A stretch of DNA of 64,000 bases from Nymphaea colorata (taxonomy: Eukaryota > Streptophyta > Magnoliopsida > Nymphaeales > Nymphaeaceae), in the NCBI RefSeq assembly GCF_008831285.2, contig NC_045150.1:6770001-6834000 (forward strand), in the 5' to 3' direction. The notes below the pieces were generated by a model. That model had not been told where the DNA came from. It saw nothing but the letters and a program-made list of their open reading frames with translations, and ran no database searches. Position 1 is the stretch's first letter; every line of letters begins with the position of its first letter. This document shows, piece after piece, positions 12,260 to 24,285 of this stretch. The translations under genes were made by a program, and so were the position numbers.

Positions 12260-15200
12260 ATTTGTGATTTGAAGTCAATATATCAAGAGTCAACAAAAAC
12301 AATATTGGACTAATTATATTAGATGGAGTTCATATGCTAGTAGAGAAAAGTACATAAAAAATGCTACCTTGTCTTGGTTGGTCCATAGCGATGTCACATA
12401 AAATGTGTGTCATTCGAAAAAAATGTGTATAATACCCGAGAAATAAGTTGGTCGTATAAAACAGCAATTAGACCTGTCTTTTTAAAAAAACGTCAGAAAA
12501 TAAGAAACATGAAAAAGGTGCATATTATATGCGTTTTTGCACGTTTATTTCATATTTTTTTTATTAATTTTTATTTTTTTATAATTTTCAGGATTTATTA
12601 AATATTTTAAATTTTTTTAAAAATTTGCCGAAATTTTTCCGAGATATTCTCAACATATACAACTTTGTTGTATTATAACCGAGAAATTTCTCGCCGTATA
12701 ATATCCGTACACAGTATATGTGACAATGGTCCATAGCCCTTTTTGGGTAGTGAACAAAAAAGACTATGGTACAAATTGAGATCCACTATATCAGGTCCTT
12801 GGATTATTTTCAGGCTAGGTTGTTAAAAATTGGTACAATCAACTTCAAAACTTGGACTGAGTCCAATATATGAGGACGCATAGAGTTAGGGTCATGTTCA
12901 ACACTTAAACTTTGAATTAAATATGTGAAGTCAAGACGTGTTCTTTAAGGAGGTAGGTTATAATATCCCAAGTATGGGGAATAATTTGAGAATTGTCTCA
13001 TGTCTAAGAGTTTGAGATATCTGAATGTCCATATACACGTAGGTGCCATATTATCATGTGCCCTAGTGCATGGCCTTTTTAGGTGAGGAACCCACGTCTG
13101 CTATCAGGCAAGTCTGCATATGTTAAAATAGGTGCTCAGGTTAATTTTGAGCCTACATTCATTACAGTCAGTGTTACTTGGACAATGTAAGATACGAAGA
13201 TAGACATACAATCATATCCTGATGAGAGCAAGAACATATTAGTTTATAATGCTTCAACATCAGGTATAGTAAATAATTGTTAACTGTATTTCATTTTCAT
13301 TTCCAGATTTGTTTGATTACTTAGAAGAGCCTTTGATTGTTCCACCAGTACAACTATGAGCTGACAGGACATGCAGGGGAAGATGCATACTAATTGGAAA
13401 ACATGATTCAGAAACTTTGTTGATATGTTTCAACATTTAGATTTTTGTTCATTTTTCTTTAAAATTTTGTGAGACGATAATAATTTGACACAAATTGTTA
13501 TGAAAATAATGGTCAGTACATAGGACAGAGGGTAAAAACCAATGAGCAAGATTACTAACAGTCGGTAAATAGGACAGAGACTTAAAACAATGAGAATGAT
13601 TACCTCTATGGCATCAACAAGATATCCTGAGAGAAAGGAAACCCAAAGAGTCAAAATCCCAAGCCAAATGAGAGCTTCAGATGGTGTGATCTCTGGAACA
13701 TCTTCTTCCTCTGACTCTTCTTCACTCTGACCTCCTTCCTGAGATTGCATTGATTAGAATGGTGACAAATAAAAGAATGGTATTGGAAATGTCACAAAAT
13801 TATGTGGCAAATCAATCAACCAAACTAACGGAAAGTTTCTTCTTATCAAATGATTCTCCTGCTTTGAGATGGAAAATATTTGCTGTTTCCTTGTCTTATT
13901 ACTGGACAGGAAAGGTGACTTCGGAATATGAAGTTAACAGCACAGGTGCAGAATTCTTAACATAAAGGAGTTTTGACATGTACACATCAGAATAATTGAC
14001 ATAGTTCTTTGAAATGTGTCGATATATAGTTGCAAACACTTAACAAGTAGAAGAATAATTTATACAAACTTGTTAGCATTATAAATGAAAGCAGCTGTGA
14101 TGGGGTCTATCTTTAGCATATATGTATCACAATTAACCTTCCTCATCCAACAAATGATGGTTTGGTTTCTGTCTAGATATCAATATGTTACCAGAGGTCC
14201 CTGATATTTGAATGAAATGTCAACTCCCAGCATGTGAGGTGGTTGCTAGTTGACAAGATGAGGTTGATCAAGTCCCACAGGCCACAGCAAGTGCATCCCT
14301 CAAGAAAGTGTCTCCATTGTTGTATGTGAAACCTTGAATAGGCTGTTAATGCTAGACCAGGAAGAATGATGAGAATGCCAAGTCATGACTCCCTCTACAC
14401 CCTCAGAGAAACACAATAACATGGCCAAAAGTATGCCATTTCATCTTCTTCAAGTATTTCCTCTTGCAAAAAGTATTTTTGTAGCATGAGATTGTTGCTT
14501 TCTGAGGACACATAATCTTGTATATAGTCAAGCTACAGCTTGACTGGTATATGTATCAAGTCATAGATACTGATAGGATTAGACGAAGCACATAGTTAAT
14601 AGGTATGTATATTCAAGAACGCCAATGGATCAAATATAGAATATTTAGGCATTGTGTTTAGCATACACCAAGAGGCTTTGTTTTTTTACAATTTTCCTTG
14701 TCTTCTACTTATCTATAGGGTAAATAAAGTATTTTAGGTATACTTATTTGCAGTGGCCCAAGAATATATAGGTAAACTGGATCTACTTTTGTATATTTCT
14801 TTCTAGTTTCTTTTTTGCTTCTTTTGGGTCATCTTGGGAATAATCCAGCTAGTTGTTAGGAGTATGTTTGGTTGCTACTTCATGGTCTGACCAGCTGTTG
14901 GTCCCTAGATTTGTACATGTGTATAAAGGACTGCAGATGGTGCATTATAGTTCTCTTGTGCAAGAAGTATTATGATTGAGTGACTGTACTGAGGACTCTC
15001 TTAAATACTTTTAGCATTGTAATATTTTCTCATTCCATTTGATTTAAGTCACAGTGGCACGTGGGGGGAGGCCCACATACCCATACTGGTATGCTGGTAA
15101 GGCAAAACCGGTACAACTGGGTACGCTTAGATCGGTTTTGGGTCAGAAATGATCCAAACCACAAAAAAAAAAGGACTCATAACTTACCCGCGACGCTTCT

Positions 15201-17980
15201 TCCAGCCTGCGACATCTTTCTGTTTCACCCTCTGGCCAAAGATGTACAGCAGGACCTTCAGCTGCCGGCGGGAGATTCAGCGGCCAGCGGCGGCGGCGAC
15301 AGATGGCAACAACTTTTTGGCAGAGTAATATCTTGTTTTTTTTTTCATTTGACTGTTTTTACTTTTTAGGGTTTCTGCCCTTTCCTATTTTGCATATGCC
15401 CTTGTCGCCAGCAGCTTTCTTCAGTGACACCAGCGGCTTTAAGTGTCGCTGGCGACTCCGTGGTATTTAGTTTTTTTCCTTTATAGCATATGATTTACTG
15501 CCGCTGCTGCCAGTCTCCATAGTTTGTGATGTGATGATATCAATTTTGTTTTTTTTGTTTTTTTTTATTTTATTTTTTTGGAATTAAAATTATATAATTA
15601 TCGCCGTCCCAAGATTGGCGAAAATGCCATACCTGTACCCGCTTCCCGTACCCTTACCTATGTGACATAGAATTTGATATGTTTTACATAACTTGCTTCT
15701 GTTGTATGTCCAGATGAGCTCACACATTCCGTTACACTATGACACACTCCAATCTCAACATGAAGCTAAGTTGTTTCCTATTGAATGTGCTATATAGAAG
15801 GTTTAACCATCAAAATTCAAGAAATAAGATCCAGAGGAAAAGAAGACATAGAGTTACCTCATCAATAGGAGCATAAAGATTATTATGACTCTTAAGCTGA
15901 AAGATGAGATAGCATGCATACGCCACAAGCATAATGCAGCTGCTAAACCTAGAAAGGGCCATCTCTGACTTTCCATACTGCAACTCAGTATGAGTAGAAT
16001 GAAGCACTGCTGGAAAAAGTAGGCCCATTACAGCCATCAGTAGCAATCCAGAATCCACTAGTGCTGTTGCCTGATATTTAATGAAGAAATACAGAATCAT
16101 TGTCAATTCAATAAAAAACTAGGCACATTAAATTTGACAAGATAAATAGTTGCACAAGGTACCTTGTTGAAAACCTGATCCTTCTTGTAGTGACAGATAC
16201 CACCACAGAAGAAAGCACAACCAAGCACCAATAGCATATTTGATAAGATAGAACCAAGTAGTGATTGTTGAACAACACGGACCATTCCATGTTCCAGTGC
16301 ATATATCGATATTATCATCTCCGTTGCATTGCCAAATGTGGCATTTAAAAGGCCACCGACTGATGCAGAACCACAACAGAAGGAGTAAATGCAGTTAAGA
16401 ACATCAATTTTGTCCTCAGGAATCAATTGAACAATATAATAAATTAAAGATTAATACAAATTGTATGAGAAGTTGCCGAAAAAGAGATTGGTATGGTAAT
16501 GAGAATGAACATCCTAAAGAAGCCCTAACAAAGCGAAGGTTTTATGAAAGGAAAAAACAGCAGTTCCTATGCACATGCTTGAAAATACCAGTAACATACA
16601 TTAAGTTCATTATTCCTTCTTCTTCTTGTAAATGTGATTAAACTAAAACAACTTGAGAAAACATCAATATTTTCTCGTCATTCTATTTCTATCTATTTCA
16701 TTTTCATCTAATTATAAAATATGTTACAACCCATAGCAATTAGATGGAGCTTTTTCTTTCAGGCACATGTCAGTTACATTTATGAAGGCATGAAGCTCAA
16801 AGTGGAATTATATTCTTAGATCTACTTTGAAATACTAGTATTCATAGAATGAGATGACATTTTTCCAATTTACCTTAACTGATCTTGTGATTTTAAAGTT
16901 TTTTATGCTGTTAAATTGTTAAGCCTCTCCGGAAAATTAATTTACTTCAACACTAAGGCATGCTGATGAAACCACAACAGCAGTACCTGCAACATTGTTT
17001 AGCACCTTGTGCACATAAATGAAGGTACTTGCTTGACCAGGAAAAGTAATTCATGATAGCTTTCAGGTTCAAAAACCTACTTGACAAACAACTGCACTCA
17101 GTATAAATGATATATGCTCAAAAGCTCATTGATTTTGGAGGGAGGAGGTACCAATAAATAGGGACGGCAGAGGAGTCAGGCCCAAAGAGAGGATGGAAGT
17201 ATATTTTTTTAGGACGTTGAAATTCAAAGAGATTTTATGCAAAAAACAAAATCCTAAGAGTATACTAATGTAACATTAGTTCATGAAATTTGAGAAAGCT
17301 CACCTGTTGGTCCAGTGAAGAATGCAAGTTGCCTGCAATAAGCAAATAATTATATTACCCATTAATCACAAAAATTACTAGTTAAAGAAGGAAAAACCCT
17401 GCATATGTTTAATAATATATTGTCTAACTAAATGATTCTTACTCTGTAGCATAACCCAAACGCTCAGCCAGTGGAATTATACCCAACAAGCTAAAAAAGA
17501 AGACCCATCCCTGTAATGTTGGAAGCCTTTGGTTAATTGCATAAAGGATGTTTATTTGGGAGAAAAGTAACACAAACATGGAAATCAAATGTAGAAGTGA
17601 TCAATTTACTTAAATTGCAGTAATCTACCAGAAATAGCAACAAGAAAAAAAAAATCAATAGTAAGAACATGATGAAGCTTAAGGCGGCAGAGGAACAACT
17701 GTGGAAATATATGCATACTTACACTATTCTGAGTCAAGGCATGGACCAAGATGGCAACTGGGCCAGAAAGCAAGAGTACATTGAGCTTTGACTGAAATAT
17801 CACAATGTGGATGCTATTAAGTAACCTATTTCCTACTTGTTTAACTGTCCATCTTTTTGAGATGTCTGCTAATGATCCACCAGGACCTGTCTCCAAAGCA
17901 CATGTTTTTCTGGAAGCTCCCACAGGACTAACAAGGCTCTCATCTTCAAATTCAAGGTCCTTGTCATCAAGTGAGCCCAT
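8570..17980 (-). CDS. CAX2: CAX2-like vacuolar cation/proton exchanger
   Basis: This is a tonoplast antiporter that loads Ca2+ and other divalent metals into the vacuole in exchange for protons. Coding exons on the minus strand, in order: 17723-17980, 17443-17510, 17304-17332, 16163-16359, 15858-16070, 13604-13738, 12027-12143, 11898-11951, 9381-9497, 8676-8769 and probably a tiny last exon 8570-8577, giving about 430 residues. Visible marks are the two exchanger repeats GNATE (128-132) and GNAAEH (322-327), the central acidic loop (about 253-272, Glu-rich) that links the two halves, and about eleven hydrophobic segments. The N-terminal tail of about 55 residues is the position of the autoinhibitory region in plant CAX proteins. 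The type IB (CAX2) grouping rests on segments such as [17 protein letters not shown] and [17 protein letters not shown]. The ATG lies directly after a splice acceptor (GTAG|ATG), so a leader intron is likely. The C-terminus is uncertain: splicing gives VDPAIGT, while intron retention adds about 30 residues. Confidence 0.9.
10190..11374. other. part of the large CAX intron between exons 8 and 9
   Basis: This AT-rich intron sequence has scattered transposon-like words: near 10220-10290 and 10800-10860 TACGATA/ATACG-rich blocks face each other and may be arms of a decayed element. Near 10970-11050 is a GAGGC/CTAGGC-type repeat seen in many plant introns. I see no gene in it. Confidence 0.3.
11375..11698. 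mobile_element. non-autonomous CACTA (EnSpm) element in a CAX intron
   Basis: The element starts CACTACAAAAAAAACATGC and ends with TTTTTTGTAGTG, the classic CACTA terminal inverted repeat. It is flanked by an exact 3-bp target duplication ATA (11372-11374 and 11699-11701), as expected for this superfamily. At 324 bp it is far too short for a transposase. The interior holds several GGTGAAAGT and CGTCGGTG/CCGACG-like subterminal repeats, typical transposase-binding sites. It lies in the intron between exons 8 and 9 (minus strand) of the CAX gene. Confidence 0.85.
12177..12261. repeat. compound (TA)n(GT)n(GA)n microsatellite
   Basis: A short TA run, about 22 GT units and then about 13 GA units lie only about 34 bp from CAX exon 7 (12027-12143), just beyond its 3' splice site. 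Its length may vary between individuals, and because it sits so close to the acceptor it could affect splicing. Confidence 0.85.
15047..15672. repeat. dispersed repeat with TGTCACATAGGTAC-type ends (copy 1)
   Basis: The left end reads GTCACAGTGGCACGTGG and the right end contains TACCTATGTGAC, roughly inverted. Near the ends the words CCATAC, GTACCC and TACCGG recur. The interior has GC-rich GGCGGCGGCGAC and CGCTGGCGAC blocks and poly-T tracts. Similar ends occur at about 20795-21222 and a truncated right end near 19060-19090, all in the CAX intron or leader area. The superfamily is unknown and no target duplication was found. Confidence 0.4.
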
Positions 17981-19971
17981 CTACATCATCAAAATTGTCA
18001 TAGAGCATCAGCAATATCAATATATCAGCATAGAAACAAAAAACTTGAGGTTAGTCACAATTAGCTATGTCATAAGGATGTGATTTTGGCTGCATGCCCA
18101 TAATGGCAGACACCCATGCATGGACAGTTTGACGCATGTTCAAATTCAAGACATATCAGGAGAATAAATTTTAATTTTAGATGAACAAGCAAAAGAAATT
18201 GTCTGAATTTACATTATATAGGCATTTAATTCCTTCAGATATTTTTGTAATGTCAATATATACTCCAGTGGTAATCAGAAAAAATATGCAGCTATCCCTT
18301 CCGAATCTGAGCACAGTTTGTGCCCACCTTGAAACTGTAAGAAGAGAATCAGACAAGACCTTGCAAAATTACCTCCATAGAAGAATGACCTACAGATTGG
18401 AACTTGTCACTAAGTTGGGCCATATGATCCACCTGAATCTCAAGCAATCCATTAAAAACAATGCAACCTTTACCTCACTGCAAGCATATATAAGTTGCTC
18501 ATAAATCAGGATAAGCACATAAAATGACAAAGTTTGTCCTAGTTCATTACAAAGCCAAAAGTAAAAGAAAAGTACAAAACAGTTCTAGCTTCATGTAAGC
18601 CAAAAAGATACTAAATAGAAACTAGAAAGCATGTCAATCATGTTGAAAATGACTGGAGTGAATGAGATGCAAGTATGATTAATCTTTTTCTTTGCCTTCA
18701 AGGCTCAAGCATAAACACATCAACTTCAAAGCTGGCTTTTCATTTCTTGTTTGCATGCCATTTTCATTATAAAAATTTTCATTGCATGGAAGAGCTTGCT
18801 ATACATTTCTTTTCTATTATTTTGAGAAATGCAGAGTTACAACTTGCAAGCTGTGCTGTTGATTTTTTAAAATTTTTATTACCTGTAATGCTCTGGCTGG
18901 ATGGATTTTCTGAAATTTTGTTTTTGCTTTTCAATGTTGTGCTTTGGTATTCGTTTATCATTTTGTATTTTATGAATTATGAATCATGAATGTTATTTTC
19001 TTTCTGTTACAAATGTGAATTCACACTTAAGTCTTTTTATAAAATCTTTGCACTCATTGCCATACCCGTACTGGCACCTATTTGACATAATTTCAAGGCA
19101 ATTATGTGAATTCACATTTATTCATGTTTTTTACAGTTTTTATTTACCAAATTTTTGTTTCACATTTTTTTGCATTTTATTTTTAAGATTTTGACCACCT
19201 TTCTTTTTCTCGCCAAAAGATTAATTGTTTTAAAACTTGCTGACATTTTCTCGTTTCTTTCTCATAAAAAAAAAATTGCAGTTTAATACAATGTTTTAAA
19301 ACCCAGCGACGCGGGGTCGTGACTCGGCAAGTCAACTCGATGACTCAGACCAGGTTATGTTAACTTTTTTTAAGAAAAAACAAATATATAACTTGTCTTT
19401 TAAACATAAAAAGTAACAAGCACAAAATCTTGTTATCTTCTGGGTGTCAATCAGATCAGGTTGCATGCTGCAAATGGATGTGGGTCTTGCAGAAATAATT
19501 GGATTGGTCAACAAGGTTCTGGAGCTCCTTAAGGGCCACATACAGAAGCTCAATCCAGGGGACTTATTCTTCAACAATGTTGAATACGGATTACAATTTT
19601 CTAAACATAAAAAGTAGCAAGCACGTAATGAAGCAGTCAAGAGTATTTGATAAAAATGGAATCTGTACAAACATTTTTATTTGTCTTAAACATAAAAAGT
19701 AACAAGCCCGTACTGAAGAAGTCAAAATACTTGTATCCTTAATAAAGTAACAAAACAGAACTTGCATTTAACATGTATCAACTATAAGCAGCAATAAAAT
19801 ACTGAAGCATGAAGTAAAACGAGTCACCCTACTGGGTTGACTCATTAAGGGGGTGAGCCAAGCCGAGTCGCCCAAGTCACTGGGTTGACTCAACGAGTTT
19901 TTAAATGTTGAATTAATGCCCATACAAAACCTCACCATTTAAAGCCTAAAAATGATATTTGTGGCCATGAT

Positions 19972-20018
<47 letters not shown>

Positions 20019-20163
20019 ATAAGCATTAGCGATATGGTGTTTTTCACAATGATTAACAGTGCTTTTGACAACAGATTTTTAATTTGAATCATGAAACAAT
20101 ATCTAGCACACGGCGGTACAGAATTTTTTTTTTGTGTGTGTGTGTGTGTGTGTGTATATATTG

Positions 20164-20362
20164 AAATCAGTCGGCTACCTTTGTGGCCAAATGGTTATTT
20201 TTTAGTTTTGTATCATTTAGAAACCAACCCAAAAAGTGCATTTTCAATGGTCAGTTGTTTGACAACCAAAAGTTTTTTATGATAGAATGCATCTTTTGTG
20301 ATAGTTTTCAGTAACACAAAATAAAAATAACCATCTCGCCATAGAGGTAGCTGTGACTGACC
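20164..20362. mobile_element. hairpin MITE-like element
   Basis: Two facing arms: left CAGTCGGCTACCTTTGTGGC with a following AAATGGTTATTTTT, right AAAAATAACCATCTCGCCAT followed by AGAGGTAGCTGTGACTG. The arms pair over about 40 bp with a few mismatches and about 115 bp between them. No transposase and no clear target duplication were seen. Confidence 0.45.
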
Positions 20363-20794
20363 ATTCAAAATGATACAGCAAATTAAAACCATCCATCTCA
20401 AAACAAATAGATGGCTCAGATTTACTTTGTCTTTTTTTTTTCTTTCAACTGTTTCCAGTTCACAACCAGTGGCAGCCCTAACCACCGCCGGCGGCAGTTG
20501 CCCTACAGAAGGGGAGGTTTGCCTGCTCCCCCACTCCAGTTGCTGGAGCTTGGAGGCTCCAGCGGTTGGAGGAGGGTAGCGGCCTCCCCTTCTCCACCCA
20601 CGATCATGGGTGGAGTTCCCCCTCCACCTTCCACCCATAGTCGATGGGTGGGGATGGTGGGATCGTTAGGCGATGGCTGCCGTTGCCAATAGGCAGCACC
20701 GAGAGGGCGGGAGGCAGTTGCGGCGGGCAGTCTGCCAGTGGAAAGGGAGGAGAGAGATAGAGAGAAAGATTGGATTAACTAAATGTAAGGATCT

Positions 20795-21222
20795 TTGTCA
20801 CATGGGTACTACTGTAAAGGCAGCGTACTCGTACTAGTCAGGTACGACACCAGTGCTGATACAGGTATTGTCTCTGGTACCTCTTGGGTACTGGTCAAAC
20901 AATACCCAGGACCGTATCCGTCCGATTTAGAACTCAATCAAATTTGACCGAGTCCTTTCCTACCCAAAATTTAGGATTTCAGTTTTGTTCTTTACACCAT
21001 TTACACTCAGGAAGCACATAAAGAGTTGCGTTTTCATATTTTGTTCAATAGTTTCTAGAAATAGAAACTATAAATTTTGAATCATGAATGTGTTATTTTG
21101 TTTGAGTTCTTATTGTATGTTTTATATATATATATATATATATATAGTTGAACTCTCGTACCCAAGTATTTTGAAAATACTCCGAACCAGTACCCATACC
21201 AGCACCTATGTGACATAGATAT
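20795..21222. repeat. dispersed repeat with TGTCACATAGGTAC-type ends (copy 2)
   Basis: The left end TGTCACATGGGTACTACTG pairs with the right end CACCTATGTGACA in inverted orientation. The subterminal DNA is full of GTAC-containing words (GGTACGAC, GGGTACTGG, CGTACCC). A TA microsatellite lies inside. It shares end sequences with the copy at 15.05-15.67 kb. Confidence 0.45.
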
Positions 21223-21258
21223 GGATAAATTGAATGTCACCATTATATATATATATAT

Positions 21259-21291
<33 letters not shown>

Positions 21292-22053
21292 AGTGAGTAA
21301 ATGGCGACTCTAGCTATCTAGAGTCACCCAGGTCATCTAATCAAGATCGTCCATCTAAAGCATATGGATGGTTGAGAGAAAAACAAGAAAAAAAAGGTGT
21401 AGATTAATATTAAATGATAAAAATGCCCGTAATTTTTTTCTCCTTGTTTTTCTCATATTATCTCATATTAGATTGGATGGTTCTGATTAAATGGCCTGGG
21501 TAACTCTACAAAACGAGAGTCACCACACGCAAACGGATGCATAACCCCCTCTAGTTAAGATTCACCCTACCTGTTTATATATATGCGTGTGAGTAATTAA
21601 ACATTCATGTTAATCCTGTTTCGTGGAAAATAAGTGAAGACGTGACAAAACATGACGAATGCGGTAAAAAAAAAGTTGAACACTATTGCATGTAAAATAT
21701 ATTGACTCTTATTAGCGGATACTAAAAATAATTCCTGCGTGACAAAAGGTAGAGGAGCTCCTATTGAGAATTCACTCGATGAAAAGAATAATAACATCAA
21801 AAATTTGCAGAAGGTTACGGGAATGCAGAAACTCTAATATCTGAATCAACAGAATATAACTGATCTTCAAAACGTCTACCAGTGAAACCAATACATCTCG
21901 GCAAACTCCATCCTCATCGACCTCAAAATTCCATCAGTCATTCAACAATTACGATATAACCGGCTAGGCGGACGAATTTCCATCAAATTCAACGCAAAAA
22001 GAGCCTCAAATAAACAGAAGAATGATGTCAATGAAGGAGTCAGATCCTCTTAC

Positions 22054-22320
22054 CGGGACAATCACGGGAAGGAATTCACAGGAAGACCGGCGGAAGGCAT
22101 TCCAGCCTACTCCGAGCGCCACGATCGGGAGATGGTCGCGGAAGCAAGTGTCTCGGTTTCCTCAGGGAAAGAAAGAAGGAATCACGGGGCGAAGATTTGG
22201 AGGGTTTCCTTCTCCTAGAAGAATGAAGGAAGGAATTCGCCCGAAATTTTAGGGTTGTCATTAAGCACAAGAAAAGAAATTGCGAAGAAAAACCGCTCCC
22301 CCTCCGGCGGGCCCGGGCGC
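22054..22320 (-). other. candidate first (non-coding) exon of the CAX gene with a 61-codon upstream ORF
   Basis: On the minus strand a GC-richer block follows a TATA box by about 25-30 bp and ends in a strong donor (CCCG|GTAAGAGG) at 22053/22054. No other minus-strand gene start lies between here and the CAX ATG, so I assign it as the leader exon. It contains an upstream open frame of 61 codons (ATG at 22261, stop at 22076-22078) that closes before the donor; it is Arg/Ser-rich and like no known protein. Such an upstream ORF would be expected to dampen translation. Assignment to CAX is inferred from position only; a separate non-coding transcript is possible. Confidence 0.45.
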
Positions 22321-22343
22321 AAGGTCGAACGCGGGGTGCCGCC

Positions 22344-22351
22344 TATTTATA
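22344..22351 (-). promoter_or_regulatory. TATA box, candidate CAX promoter
   Basis: The minus strand reads GGAATATAAATAGGC, a good TATAAATA core, about 25-30 bp ahead of the presumed transcription start and the leader exon. Confidence 0.5.
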
Positions 22352-22359
22352 TTCCGGAA

Positions 22360-24285
22360 AGTTCAGACCGAAGGATGATTGATGACCATATTTCCATTTT
22401 GGTGCCTACCATGATAGGCAGAGAAACAAAAGTGGAGCAGAAGAGGGTTTTAGCAAAAATATTACTGCCTTTGTTAAGGGGCTATGTCACACTCTAAGCG
22501 TAAAACTTTCAAGATCGTTCCCATTTCCCTGCACCATCAAATTCACAAGACTTGCATCTAATACACGATTGATTCGATTAATTGGTAGTCATGTTTCCAC
22601 CTTATATGGTTCAGGAACATCGCGCTCATATGTTCCTCTGACATTGGTAATCCGGAGGCTTGAATTGTGTATGCCATTGGGTGTTAAGGGTTTTTCGTTA
22701 AAAAAAAAAAAAATCAAATGTGACGTCCTTAAAGTCAATATAGTTTATGCAGCACCTTTTACGTAATTACTTTTAGTTTTGCAGTCTCCCTCCTTTCTTT
22801 GTCGTTATCGCTTCTGAAAAAATGGGTTGACCAAATCGTACGGTGGGGCGATCAGGTCAACGTACGGAAGATCGGTGGAACCTCCTTGTGCTCTGCGGTC
22901 AACGGTCCGTTCTTGCGGCGGCTTTGGGTCCGGTGGATTCAGACCGACCCGGTTCGGGGACCCATTCAGTGAGGTCGGTCCTACTTTTACCGGGACGGAT
23001 GTACATGGTTCGCGTTATATTTTGCCGGCCCAACTCTACACCGGTTTTAGGACGTTTGAAATTTTAATGTGCACAAAGGTAAGGCCGAGATAGAAATTTT
23101 TCAGGTGGAATTAAAATTTTCAAATTAAAGAGACTAAAATATCATTTTTTAAATTTTTTATATATAACAAGTGAAATTTTCTATGTAATTTTATTTAAAA
23201 AAAATGAGGGGGGGCAAGGGCCCTGCAGGCCCCACTTTGACTCTGCCCTTGCGAAGAGTCTATGAGCGAATCCAAATCTTGAACGTTCGGGTTCCAAATA
23301 AAATCCAAACTTTGACCTGGTACGGGACTCGGTGTGGTTTCAAAACCAGCTTGGCACCAGAACTAGCTCATTTGAGAGCCACGTTGGTGAAGAGGTTGAA
23401 TCTTGTCAAATTGTATTTAAGCATAAAATTCAGCCAAGCTTTGATGTTGGTCAAGATTAGGGCATATATAAAAGGGCCGGTTTTTATTGGGTACCAAAAG
23501 AATGGATAAATTTATAAAAAAAAAAAATCAATATCATTTTACATAGTAAATAAACATCTTTAGAAGCCGTTTGGTACCAATAACAAACTATTACTATACA
23601 ATGAAACTACCCCTAAAAAGTAGGGTAAAACCCTACAAAACAGTGTTTTATAAATCTACTTTAAATTTTGTGGCAAAATCAATGAACAAAAATTTTGTGG
23701 CAAAATCAGTGAACAAGAACAACCTCTTATGGATGCTTAGGAGTCGTTTGGCAAATGGAAGAATTGAAAAATGTTCCATAAATCTGTCGTGGGGCATATT
23801 CATAAAACTTTTAGGGCATACTCATAAAACATTTTTTTAAGATGTTCAATGAAATTGGCTTAGTTTTTGGGTAACATTCAATTCATGTATCAGTTACATA
23901 TTATTCAATTGTCAACTGAACTCTTAAAAGTTGTTTGACAACAGTGCCATTATTATGTTGTTATCCTATGAACCTACCCACAAAAAGAAAATGAAAGTAT
24001 TCATAAAACACCATATACAAGTGGTCCATGAATCTGCTTCATTTTTTGAAGCAAATTTATAGAACAATAACAATGTGTAACTGTTGCCAAACGACCCATA
24101 TAATGCAAGAATAATTAGTTTCATGCAACATACTATCCAGCGTTTGGTAATGAAAACATTTCTATGAAAAATTGTGTTTCAAAGACACAAAGTTCTTATA
24201 AAATATGCCCTCTAAGAAGCGCGATGTGCTTTAGATTGCACAAGAGGTGACACCTATGGGATTCGGTGAGCTGACCTTGTCACCT
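22360..24285. other. intergenic region with several short hairpin elements
   Basis: No gene was recognised. At about 23075-23255 lies a reverse-oriented copy of the hAT-type miniature element described at 27.3 kb. From 23560 to 24170 there are several arms of the GTTTGGCAA/TTGTTTGACAAC family: the pair at about 23929 (AAGTTGTTTGACAACAG) and about 24097 (CTGTTGCCAAACGACCC) forms a 170-bp inverted-repeat element, and further arms near 23566 and 23746 are older or nested. Confidence 0.4.

Larger units (their letters stand above)
17981..22053 (-). other. probable 5'UTR intron of the CAX gene, repeat-filled
   Basis: If the leader exon at 22.05-22.32 kb belongs to the CAX gene, this is a 4.07-kb leader intron with GTAAGA at its start (22053 side) and GTAG directly before the ATG. 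It holds a truncated repeat end (about 19060-19090), an ACTCGG/GTTGACTC-rich inverted-repeat element (about 19292-19915), TA microsatellites (about 19980-20014, 21123-21147, 21244-21290), an inverted repeat of about 40 bp (20164-20205 versus 20320-20362) and a GC-rich block (20460-20740). No protein-coding frame of a known family is present. Confidence 0.4.
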
